DNA of 64,000 bases from Phytoseiulus persimilis (lineage: Eukaryota; Arthropoda; Arachnida; Mesostigmata; Phytoseiidae): contig CM075103.1 of the NCBI GenBank assembly GCA_037576195.1, positions 29,224,723 to 29,288,722 on the forward strand, given 5' to 3'. The notes under the pieces were generated by a model. That model saw only the letters and a list, made by a program, of their open reading frames with translations. It was not told the origin of the DNA and did no database searches. Shown here in pieces: positions 1-12,100 of the stretch. Within the stretch, counting starts at the first letter, position 1. Each line of letters begins with the position of its first letter. The position numbers and the translations under genes were made by a program.

Positions 1-3000
1 ATCGAGCCGGAGCACACCGTGGATGACCCCACGAGGATGGATCGTCACGTTGATGATGCGCTGCGTTTCACACCCTGCTGTCGTCGTTGACTTCTTCAAG
101 ATCCGTTCTACTGCAAGAGCATCTACATCGGCGCGGCCCGGCAAAGTCAGCAAGCAAACACGTAGTCAGCGGAGCAGTCAATAGCTCAGACAATGATTTT
201 TTTTGAAGCAAAAACTCTTTCATAGGGGCGGGAACGGCTCGGGGGAGGCTCGCCTTCTTCTTTATTCTCGTTTTCCAACGTTCTTCACAGCTTTTTGCTC
301 ATCGCACGCGCTCGTTCGCCCGGCCACCGGCCGGCTCCCGGGATGTCATCCTTGCTTGAGGCGGAAGTTCCGACAGGAACGCATCGTCGACTCTTCTCCT
401 TTTGATACCATGTGCCACAGCCGACCGAAACGTAGCGCAGAGCCTCTCAGAGCCTTCTGCGTCCGGAGAAGCCACGAATTTCAACCCAGGCCCCGCTCCC
501 CGGCTAGAGGGACGCGCCGTCGCGTACCTCTCAACGCTAAACTGGCAAGGATTGAATACAACTGCAGGTGGCGAGTGTTTAGGAAGGTTCGGAACACTCG
601 CCCCGCTCGTTTCCGGCGCAGAAATTGGAGCTGGTTTTCCTTTATCCGACTCGGTAATTCGTAAACTTGTTGTTCGCAATGAGCAGGCAGGATAACGTAC
701 ATCAGCTCGATCATGGTATCCGATCATAGAAAGAGTTGAAGAACCGGTGGACAGATGGATGGATGAATTCACGGGCGCGTGGTGGTAATCTACATCGAAA
801 GTCTCGTTCAGGGCCGCGCAGCCGCGTTCAGAAGATGTTGACGCCGCCAACGACTCCTGTTACATCACAACGGCATTTGGGGGCGGAAGCATTATTTTCG
901 CAGTCGGAACCCTACGCCTTCTTTTCGTTTCGTCTCGCGATGGCGGAGGGAGAATATTCGCATTCGGGCAAATTTGGGATTCAGAAGAAAATCAGTCGGC
1001 TGGCCGGCTATGGAACGGTAGGTGCTCCTGGATGTTGGAGACCTGCCACCGCGAAACTTATTCTGGACGGTTACGTTCGTTGCGTAAAGCGTTGTAACAG
1101 TTGTCTCGTCGGAATGATCATCGTCCACCCAAGAAGCCCGATCGCCGCCAAAATGTATCATTCGGGTGAAACAGCGACCGCTTTGGCCAGCGTTACGCAA
1201 TGGTTTACGGATCAAAAACCGAACACTATCTGTTCAGAAGAGCGTACTTGCGGACCCGAGCGCATCGACGATGACGAGAATTAGAAAATCCATGAATTCC
1301 ATAATTTTGCGACCTCGTGAGCATCTTGTCTCTCAATAGTTCATCCTGAGAACTGGAGGGAGAGTAGCTTCGTCTCCAGGATGGACACCCTGTCTCGTGT
1401 TGCAGGATTCGATTTCTCGTAGGCTAAGCAACGATTCCACTCCGCCAGAAGGATGGGCGAAGACCATGCGTGGCTTGAAACCGGATGCACTCGCGTGTGA
1501 AAATTCCGTGCGAAATTTCTTCCTCGAAATTAAGCTGATCGGGAATGAACGAAAGCAACATTCAAGGCTCCGCGAACTTTCCACTTCGGGTATCCCTTGA
1601 GGACGTCCTCAATTTCAAGGAGATGAGCAGTTTCTCATTGGCAGCTCGTTCCGAGCCGACGATCGGGGTCCAATATGTCGTTCAAAGGCGCTCATTCGAA
1701 ACTCCGCAACTGAAAGGGCTCAGGGTGCCGCGCGAGAACCACCTTTGTGATTGAAACGATTTCATCCAGAATGAATGCTGAGCGGGAAGTTCAGAAAGGA
1801 AGACAAACCAGGAACTGCTCGTTTTTTCTCATCTCTCTCACAACTACACGCTCTAGGAGAAGGGCAACTATGAGAAGTTCACTCGCGTGAGGTGCAGGCA
1901 GAACCTATGACCGGGCAGCCTCACCGCGAGCCGTTAGGATGAGGGTTGACCGAGCTGTCTGGAAGGGACAAAAATGGCCAGGCAGCTGAGAAGAAAGAAG
2001 TTGGACATTCCGAAAAGGTTAGAGCTTTCATCGGATTCGGAACGCTCTGATCGCCTTCACCATCCAAGTGTGGAACTCTAGAACTCCAGTGCCTCAGTAA
2101 TTGGAACATTTCCTGAATCTGATAACAGCACCACTCTATCGTACATGTAGTGAAATTGCTTCGGGTTTTTAGCGTTTCCGATGTTGTGCCTTCTCCGCCA
2201 CTCGACACTCATTCCTACTTGCATCACTCGGCATGACATGACGGGTTTTTTTCGTGTGGCGGAGTTCCATTCAAACGAGAGCCGGTGCGCTCCCTTCAGG
2301 TAAATACAGGCCAATGGTTTCGGAGTGATTCACTTCAACGTAAACAGCTTGTTGCGCTGAATGCCCGGCCTGAACGGGGGCGACAACCATGTTTAGAACA
2401 AACTTGGATTGAATAATCTGAGCAGAAGGTCTGCTCTCCATACCCAATGGCTGCATTAAATGCTCCAGCCCGTCGCTGTCTTCGGCTACTTCCAGACTCA
2501 TGGCTCCGCGAGGTTAGGCCAACGTGACCAGATCCGATCGGTCTCGATTGGGTCGAATATGAGTCCTTTCCGGTTCGTTCATGTCGCTCACTAGCTTAGT
2601 CTGTCCGGACTCGTCATCTTGATGTTTGTGAACATTACTCTCTGAAGCCCTCTTTCAGCTGAATCATCAGTCTTGTCGACGTCGTGTAATGCGGGTCTTG
2701 AGCAGGAAGGTTTTGCATCAATCCCTTGCCGTTGAGAGGAATTCGTGATTCTACCATCCCCGAAAATACAGAAAGATCTGATCATTCGAGAAATCCGTCG
2801 CCTATGCGAGGAGGCTCTTGCAGAACCACATTGAGGCTGTTAATGGAGATTCGAACTGAATTTGAAACTGCTCTCTGAGAAGCCGATAATTGAGCTTCAA
2901 CCCTGGGCTACGCTGACAGAGGGTCTCCGAGATATCGGGATCGGATGTCCTCGGTCAGTGATGATGATTTTGACGTGAAGACCACGCGGCACAGCGGCAG

Positions 3001-6000
3001 CTTCAAATTGGAGGGACGAAAAACGCAACGCAACTCCGGCGCGTTTCTCAAGTATTTCCCCCTTTTCCCGGAACCGATCCGCAGATAAAGTCCGATGACC
3101 GTTTTAAAACGCTGTTACATAATGGAAGCATCATCGATGGCGCCGCCATCGTTGTCATCATCAATTGGCTCGAAACAATCACGACGATCGCCCCAAAACC
3201 TTGCCCGGCTCGTGGTGCTTCAAGTAGCGCAGCGTGGTACCTCGGGTCATGACCCTTCGGGTTCCGGAACCGGCAATGAGCCAGTGAGAGGAAATTATTG
3301 ATCTGGACAAGAAATATCGTTATCCAAACACACGCGTACAACAACAGCCCGAAGTTGCGGCAGTAGCACTCGCCACAACAACGAGCCGCTCGCAGTCAGG
3401 GAATCAATTCGTCAGTCGTGATCCGCGGTCGAGGCGAGCTCTCGATTCCGGTAACCGACCGGCTCGGAATTTCTTTTGGGCCGTAATAACACTTAATCTT
3501 CTCCTCGTCATCTTCGACTGATCTTCAGAGCAGCTCAGCTGGCCGATACCGTGGAGGCATTCGGAGCCAAGCTCAGTCTTCTGTGCTTGCATTGCGGCGA
3601 CAGTGACACACACGCCAATAGCCACGGACTTGGGTTCGCTCTGCGAGTCTCAGAAAGAAACTTGGAAATTTTCGGATCCAGAGACGAACTTGAACCGCGA
3701 TCGAACATCGCCGTTTAGCATTCTGTGCATTCTTAGTTGTCAATCAGCGATTAGGCCCAGCATTCCTCCACAACGCCGCGGGTCAAGGCTCGTGCGCGTT
3801 CTCTCACTCTTTGTCCCGATTCGCCCATCCAGCATCTGTTCGGAGGGAGCCGGCATTATCAATGATCACCCTAATGCCGCCGTTCGAAGAATATTCCGTG
3901 CGACAGAAGACTCGCGCGCGATGAATGATAGAAGCTGGTGTAAAACACACCAGCAGAACCTGCACGATCTGAGGGTGTCCCTCCTTGGCCGTCCCTCCTT
4001 GATACGGAGCTCCGTGGTCCGACGCGCTCGCTCCCGCGGTCCCGCTGAAGCGCGTGGCTTACCAATTCATCCTGATGCCATGGTGGGCACAGGAGGAGGG
4101 AGCGAGCAACGTTTCCCGCGCGCGATACTGAGCTCAAACGAGAAGTTTGTGTTTTGTGAGGACGGAGAGAGAAACATGGAAAAGGATACGGATCCGTGAG
4201 GTAAATTCTCCTTGAGATATGGCGGTATGGACTCAGGCATTCCACGATGCTCTCCGATCACTGATTCTCAATTGACACACCGGGGATGAGACAGATTGAC
4301 GTATGGTCTGCAACCTTGGCAATGAGAGACTTGTGAGAATTATATGAAATTAGCGATATTCTTGTTTTCACTCCCTGGAAATAATGTCGGTGGGGAAGAT
4401 GTGAGACGCAGAGTGAGGGATCTGAATTTTTGATGGGAACGAGGGCTTTCCTCACGACAGAAGAAAGTTCGTTCAGTGAGTACTGACAGACGAAGCCGCT
4501 TGTTTTCCGATCGCGTTGAGCGGAGACGTGTCGGATGAGCACAAGAAAGATGCATGATAGGGTGAAGCGGGACAGCGGAACGTGTTCAGATATACATCTT
4601 CATAAGCAGGTTTTGCCTTCGTGTAGAAAAGGCCAAAAAATTTCAATGGTTTCCAGCCATATCAGACTTGAATTTTTCTTCCTCGAAACCCCGCTTCACC
4701 GGAGCCGACCGGATGTTTGTGTATCCGATTTTACTCCCTGCCATTAACTTGATGATCCAAACATTAGATTCCCATGGGTTTCATCAGAAATGGGACCTTA
4801 CGCGGAACGAGGGCGAACTGGAAGCAAGAAATGCGGGAGCGGAATGCTTCCTGAATCCTCGGCTGCTTCGGAAAGTTCTCGATGATTCAGCGCAAACTCA
4901 GTCGTTTCGAGGTGGGTTCTAGTTCCATCCGCGAGAGAGCTCCTATCAGAAACTCAGACTGGAGGACATCGGATCAACTGAAGTGAAGTTCACTTCAATT
5001 TTCTCACTTTCGTTTACCACTGATCAGATAACCGCTCATCAGAGCGAGTGAAGGTCGTCACACTTTAAGACTGTTCCGCGCGACGCTCTGGTACGGCTAA
5101 TTTGGAAAATTCAGTTCGTTCTGCATATGTTCGCCAAACTTCAGCATGGATGGGTGGACGTCTTGGCCGGCTGCTGGGGGAACTTTTCGAAACTTCAGTC
5201 GTTCAACTTTCTGAATTGAGTGTCATCACCAGCATTCCCTTCATTTCGTTCCAAACACCCTTCGAGTGAGCTTTGAACGATTCTCGTTGATTCTCCCCGC
5301 CATAACCGCAGTGCAGCGGGAGCTTGTGCACTTTCGGCGAGCACTTTAAGTTCGATGGATACCAGCATCAGAATTCTGAACAACGGATCCCCCTGGGCGT
5401 AGCTAGTTCCGGAGGTAATCGCGATCGAGCGATCCTCGGATGAGCGAGGGATCCAGTTCCGCTGTCTCGAAATCAACAACGTCCCAACGGAAAGTCGTCA
5501 CTTCCCCTAGAAAAAAGAACCCGGCTCGGTTTCTCGGGAAAGATCGTTCCACTCGTTTTACGATTATTCCCCACTTGTCGCCCCTTTGGGGCTCTGCCTG
5601 TTTTGGCAACTTCTATCTTTTTGTCACGATTGGCGAGAATCCTTTTTTGCACGACAGTTTTTCATGAGAATACAGCCGATTTTCTTATTCCGATATTTTT
5701 CTCAGTTCGGCTCCAGCGACTAGTCAGCCATCTGCTGTGGTTCCTGTTGGGAAAGGTAGATGAGGAAGGCTTTTTTTTACAATAGATACTCAACCGGAAG
5801 TGTCCAGCACTACAGCCGCACCCGCCAGCTCGTCGACAACCCGCCCGCCCGATGACCCCTGGCTCCAGCTTTGTCGTCGCTCCGCGTAGCTCTGAAACTT
5901 TGAACTGAGGGTGACTTGCTCATTCTGCTCGGTTGCTTCGGCTCGGCTCATTGTGCTCCGCTCCTTCGGATCAGGTCGCCCGGTTTCAATTCGTGCTGTC

Positions 6001-8820
6001 TCACGCTTCATAGAAAACTCTATGTTCCGACCGGTTATCGCTCGGAGCGGCCGTTTTATCTCGCTTTTGAAATCTCATGGTCCTCTCCAGTTAGTCGTCG
6101 GTTAGCAGACTGCTCAACAGAGATGGTAGAGTGGGGCAACCGTTGAAATCAGCCAATTAGCTCTCACATCCGTCGTCATTGTAATTGTGCTCCTCAATTC
6201 GGGTCAGTCTAAACGGAAGACACAGTGTCACAGTTTTCAGTCTCATTCAAGCTCATCTCGATTTCATCCTGCGATTCGATGGCGGAAACTTTAGTCCTCA
6301 ACGATTGGGAGAAAACCTCCTCAACTCATTGATCTCTCAACGGTTTCATCTCCAACGAGTTCCCCAACAGCGGGGCGGCTTCCATTGATGTGAATCGCCC
6401 GGGGGGGGGGGGGGGGGGGGAGGGTGGAAAAATAGACGGACGTGGTACTTGTTGTCCTCACTCCGGTGGGGAGATCCAATCATCGTGCTCTTGGCGTTCG
6501 GAAAACGGATCGCTTGGGATGTGAGCGCTTCTTTTCTGTAATGTGGTGTCTGATGTTTTCGAAACTAACGGATGTTTCGAAGAAGGACTATATCATGTTA
6601 ACGTTCATGTTGAACGAGCAAAGCGAACTAAAATCCAAACAGTATCCAGCTCCGGTTCCAATTGAAGGGGGAATGAACTTGACAGCCAACTTCTGCGCCC
6701 ATTCGGACTGACTCGGAAGAAAATCCTCGATGACTCTCAACTGATGCAGCGATGAACTTAAACTCGATTTGCGTCGTTTAATTTTCTTCAAAACAAGCTG
6801 CGGCGAGACATCTGAGATTTCCAAGGGATGATCTTCTCTGTTCCTTTACATACCGGAGAAAAACGAGAAGATGAATTCAAGCGCGAACTACGATGAGCGG
6901 AAGTTGTTTCGAACGACGTAAATATACACTGCGGCGGATGAGAAGTACGATAAATTTCGTTAAGGCGTGGTAGCCTTTCGCCGGAATCCGACAATCGCTC
7001 GATTCAATGAAAGAAACGGCTTGTGACTGCCTGTGAAAATCTTGACAAAAACTTTCACCGGGATGGGCGAGCTGTCGCGTTTCCGCTCATCCTCCTCGAA
7101 AGTGAAAAAGTCTAGAACCGAGCGGATCAGCGCTTCAGATAACCCACAAACTCACGATTTTAGTGCATGAGTTAGCCTCTCCCGAGCTGCCCCTCTTCTT
7201 AAATCTGAGACAGGTAACGATCCGGCTGACGTCTATCTTCCACTGTCCTCTCTAGTGTCCCCCTTCTTCCAAAAAAATCCTGAGGAAGTTGACTCGTCTG
7301 AGAGTGGAGCAGTGTCTCCCATCGTACGCCGAACTTCCTTTATCTTATGACTGAATTCTGTCTGCCCTGCAGTGAAGCTGCGACGAGAATCAGGTTTTCC
7401 GAAATAAAGTGACCCGATACACGGGGTGTCGCGAGGCGGGTACCATCTTCGGTTTGGCTTCAAGCGTACATATGAGAAAATGTGAAGGGGAAAAATAAGC
7501 CTCTTCGAGTGAAGTCATTAGGAGTTATTTCAAGGCACCACACAGTGATTCTCGATTCGGTTCGGCACTCGCAATGAGCCGCACTGATACTTTAGGGCTC
7601 CTGCGAGGGTGTCGAAGTTCGTTTTTAACGTCGAATGTAATAAACAACGATAACGGCTCTTGGTGCCGATAATTACCGCGCCACAGTGCGTGGAAGCGAG
7701 AGTCACCAGCCGAATCGCTTCTCACTGTTCGGCTACAACTGAAACCCTAATTCCCCGTCGGTTCGTTTGCCGCTAAATTAATTGACCGAATCCGTTAGGG
7801 AAAGCGCCCCAAAATCTAGAGCTGTAATACGCTGGTGCCGCTCCCTGAGTCCGGAACGCTCATTCCCGACATCAAAGATGTCACCCACAAAATCTAGCGC
7901 AGCTCTCGGATCTCACGGAATGAAGTTCTCATTCCAAATGTGAGTAGACCGATCATCGCTCGCATCTAACAGCTCTTCGGGTACACCTCTGAGGGCCGAT
8001 CTGAGAGCGAGTGCAGCTTTTCATGGTTTACTCGTGAGGAGTTTCAAGAACTCATCTCCCTCAACGCTGGATGCTGAAGTAGAATCGATGTGGGTTCTAT
8101 GATTCGAATCACCGACGGTAGAATTTCAAGCAGGAAAATCACGAGGCTTGTCCAACACTCTTCTCGATCCCGGTCGGAGGAAGATAAGAATGCTCCTAAT
8201 CCGCGGAAACACAAAACCGTCGTCGGGTGAGCGGTCTTCGCCTCAATAGAAAAGCTCTCAGCCTCAAAAATCATCCGCTCGACGTCCCCTCCCATTCATT
8301 CTCATCTGATGGCAGAAACGGTTCGGGAAGGAAGAGAATAAGGGACATCCTTTCAGCGAGGCGCGCGATGACGCTGACAGCATCTCGAACGCCTCGCGCG
8401 CACAGAGAGCGCAGTCAGTGAGACAGACGGTCTTTGGATAAATAACCAGCAAGCAGTCGCACGAACACTCGCGCACGGACTTCTATATCCGCGAATGAAG
8501 ACTACAATGCAGAACTTTTACAGCCAGGGCCGGCCACAATCACCTGTGAAACGGGCCGCTGGTAAAAAATAGGAATGCTCGCTTTCATTCTTCTGGCCGG
8601 CCGGTTGGCTCGTCAACCGGCAACAGTTTGTGCCGGCCGCTCTTAATTCACCGGTAGCTAGCAGTGAGCGGAAAGTGTCCTGAGGAGACGAACAACAACG
8701 TTGTATCAGGAGCGGAATCTACCGCCACAATCAACTTCCACCCACAACCCGGCCGAAGCACCACCCAGATTGGTCAGTCGGCAACTTGGTCAGTGAAAAC
8801 GCGGGTCCCCGACTGTTGGA
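1..8820. other. No supportable gene; one homopolymer tract
   Basis: Open frames here reach 198 codons (3603-4199, plus strand) but overlap equally long frames on the other strand. None shows a recognisable domain, splice context or polyadenylation signal. The 5' flank of Lasp is on the other side, so this region is downstream of Lasp. Apart from the poly-G tract at 6.4 kb I see no repeats of note. Confidence 0.5.
6401..6420 (+). repeat. Poly-G tract (G20)
   Basis: Twenty consecutive G follow CCC and precede AGGGTGG. Such a tract can form G-quadruplex structures and is prone to length error in sequencing. Confidence 0.9.
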
Positions 8821-8836
8821 TTCAATAGCGTTCCGA

Positions 8837-8842
8837 TTTATT
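8837..8842 (-). terminator. Polyadenylation signal of Lasp
   Basis: AATAAA on the minus strand lies about 157 nt past the Lasp stop codon, within CAATAAATCGG. It is the first perfect hexamer downstream and gives a short 3' UTR. Confidence 0.65.
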
Positions 8843-8998
8843 GTCATGAAAATCAACAGACGATCGGCGCTGCCTCCGAACTGGATCGCTCAAACCCGCC
8901 GTCGTGCTTCCCATCACTTGTTCTGAACTCCAGTGATCCGTTACTTGCGATCTTGAGCTTCATCGGTTCCCTGACTGTTGCTCGTTCGTCTTGGGAGT

Positions 8999-9174
8999 TT
9001 AGACCGTTTCGACATAGTTGGCGGGCAGCATTCCTCGCTGGCCGTTCCGGAGCACTGTTCCGATCATCCAACCGCCTTCAATCGGATCGCCATTGACAAT
9101 TACATCGCCTTCACAAAATGTCACTTCGTCGATGTCCCCTGCCATGTAGTCGTACAGAGCTATGTAACAGAGGC
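8999..9174 (-). CDS. Lasp: Lasp coding exon 7 (SH3 domain and stop)
   Basis: The exon encodes the complete SH3 fold: ALYDY, the acidic RT loop (GDIDEVTF), the n-Src/tryptophan segment GGWMIG, and the carboxy motif GMLPANYVE. It ends ETV and a TAA stop. SH3 domains of Lasp bind proline-rich partners. The acceptor is TTCATTTGCAG. The conserved GMLPANYVE ending is typical of the LASP/nebulin family. Confidence 0.93.
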
Positions 9175-12100
9175 CTGCAAATGAACAGAATTTTGAGATC
9201 TCGCCATTTGGATGGAATAACGAACTTTTCGTCATGAGGAAACCCGGGAGATGATCCTCGGAGCTCGCACCAGCGCAAAATATGGACGGATATTCACGAA
9301 TTCCGGGTGTGTACGTGTAACTCAAAGGTCTCGGTCGGTAGAGTGTTCCGCCCGTGGCTGTTTAGGATGATGCTCTCGCCAAGATATGTGTCGCCGAATT
9401 TTAGGGGAGAGAGTTTGTTGCGCTGAGCCAAACAGTATATGAACCCCATGTTTCGAAGTTGTCTTTGCTAGTCCCATGATGTTTCGCTTCCCTCTTCCGG
9501 CAGTTCATGCAGAGAGTCGGTCCGTCCCCGATGCTAGACGCCGGAAATGGGAACATAGGAATCAATGTGCGACGGAGCACTGGTCAGGGTAAGAGCTCCC
9601 ATATGACCGGACATGTCCTTTTGCGTCCGCTTGTCCGGTTCTCTTGAGCAACCGAGAAAATATCCGGTGTACAGGCTCACAGATCGAGTGGTCAAACTGA
9701 ATGAATTTCCTCATCGAAAAGTTTGATTGTTTATGGGCAACATGACGCGAAATGATTCCGAGATCGTGAGGGGATGAGTGAAGAGCGGCTTTCCAACAGC
9801 CGGAATATCGCTCCTCGGTCGTTATCTGCAGAGCTTAGTATTTCGAGGTGTACTTCGCGGTCGAGGTGACGGCCTTTGGTGGCCTCGTCGAAATGAAACT
9901 ATTTGAGCCAGTGATGACGCGCTGGGTACATTTACGAATCCTAAATCCCACCCTCATGAGAATTTTGAGGAAATCGAATTGTTAGTGTCGAAGATGTAAG
10001 CAAAACCCGTTCGTCAGAGAGACAGATCGTCGCTGGAATCCTTAGCCAGTCAATGCGGACCTACTTTTCGGCGAGTAAAGAGCCCGTGGAGGTAGGTCAC
10101 TTTATCCGATAAAAGAGGATCATTTTGTCCGATTTCAGGCAAGATGTGCGCGGGACGAATGTCAGTTTTCCGCGGAAAAAATGTCCGGTCATATGGAAGC
10201 TCTACTCATGGTCCTCGTTATCTCCAAAACGAGATTACCAGAACGAGTCCGGAAACTCCCCGTACCATTCTTTTCCGGTGCATATAATGCTGGAGTGATT
10301 TCTTGATTCTAGGCATACCAACGGATCCGTGTGCACAAAGCGGGGCAAGCGTAGTCAGCAGCTGGGGAGACTGTGTGTTTGTGTGTGTGAGAGAGTAGCG
10401 GACAGTTGTTTCTGAACCGCGAGACCTAGTCTGTACATACGCATCGAAGACGTTTCATGCCATCACCGTATTCCATCAACGATTCGGCTTGCTCTTTGCA
10501 CGGCGCACTGGCTTCGGCGATGGAGTACCCCCTCGGAAGTACCTTGTGTAGTACTCGGAACTTGAGCTCGCAACAAGGTTACACCCACCGTGTTGAGGCG
10601 ACGGCCGGAACTTCGTGGCGGAGATTGACTGCTGTGGACTTTCGCGCGCTTGCTCTTGTTGGGAAACTTGTCTCTGATACAGCGCTTGTTGGTGCTGCAG
10701 CCGCTGTTGCTGGAGGAGTTGTTCCTGCTGCCGCTGTTGTTGGAGAAGCTGCTCCTGTTGTCGTTTTTGTTGGAGAAGCTGCTCCTGTTGTCGTTGTTGT
10801 TGGTGTTGCTGCTGACCGGGATAATCTTGCTGCTGTGGCCGTTGCTGACAACCGATCGGGCTATAGGCTGGCTGGGAGAAACGCTGCGGACCCTGATAGA
10901 CTGACTGACCCTGCTGGCTCTTCTGGAAAGCACTCGGGCTGTGAAGCTTCTGCTGATCCTGACGAGATGAACCCTGAGAGGTTTGCTCGGCCTGCTGTTT
11001 TGGAACGTGGTACGCAGGCTCCGGGTCTTGTTTTTGCGCTGGCTCCTGAGAGTTGCCGAAGCCGAACGATTGCGGGGGAGCGTTCCGTTTCAACGCGTTC
11101 AGGGCAGCGGCGAATTGACTCTGCCCGGGTTTCGGCATCGAGTCATCCTCGAAGGGGAGTTGGGAACTTCGAGCTTCGTGGACACTGCTTTGGGAAACCT
11201 GCTGCTGCAGCGGCGGTCGCGCAGCGGGATCCCTGAACGATGGGTACTGAGGCGAGACCTGCGATGCTTGGTATTGTGGAGCGTATCCGTTTTGCGGAGT
11301 TTGTTGCTGCTGGCTGCAGCCGCTCGACGGCGCTTTGCACGATTTGGTCCTCCGCAGCGTGTCCATCGGACTGTAGATTTCATAATCGCCGAGTGAGCCT
11401 GAAGCCAGAATCGAAGGTGAGAATGGAGGAGCTCGTATCTCATCCAGCGTTTTGTTTTCCGAGTCGAATTCGGGCGTCCCCGCAAAAAATACAGCGCTTC
11501 GTTTTTGACGACACTCACTTGCGTTGAACTTGGGTCCGAACGAGAGAGCGCTGTCGTCAGTCTGGTACTTGGGGATCGTCGGTGTTTTTTGTCCGCCATA
11601 TAGGTCGTAGAGTTTCAAGCCACTCTGCGGCGGGCCGCGTCCACCCAGTGGCTCGTAGAAACTCTCCTCACCGATGTTTTTCGACGGTGTGGTGCGGAAT
11701 TTGTCAGAGCTCACCTCAACGAACGGATCCGACAAGCCGAGGATACTGCAACTCAACAAGGCAGAGAAACACAGTTAGAAATCGCCAAAGTTAATCTGAA
11801 GAGCTGCAACTCCCAGTCCCTTGGATCGACCGGTGTCCGATTCTCAAGTCGCTGTTCGTTCTCTCAACGCGGCTAGAAAGCTCAGTTTTCAGCTCAAATC
11901 TCAGCAAACGGTCACATCACGGTGGGAAGCTACGAGATGACGCATCTTGAGCTCAATCGTAAAACCGCTGACTCTTCCGAGAGGGCTGCGACCGAGCGAC
12001 CGGCCGATCGAAGGGTGGAAACCCTAGGGAGTAAACATGCTTCCAGAACACAGACACTTCATCCAAACAGTTGCATTCAACGCTCACCTATTGTCGAGCT

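Noticed and set aside
203..850. Overlapping frames of 153 and 183 codons near the left edge
   Set aside because: Mutual shadows without any protein family resemblance.
3603..4199. 198-codon plus-strand frame
   Set aside because: No domain or splice context; compositional noise on both strands.
10550..10588. Alternative Lasp donor (AAG then GTACTT) further along exon 6
   Set aside because: It leaves phase 2, which breaks the frame into the SH3 exon; the GTGGGT donor is in phase.
10457..11236. 259-codon plus-strand frame rich in Val/Ala and Leu
   Set aside because: It is the antisense shadow of the CAG-rich Lasp exon 6.
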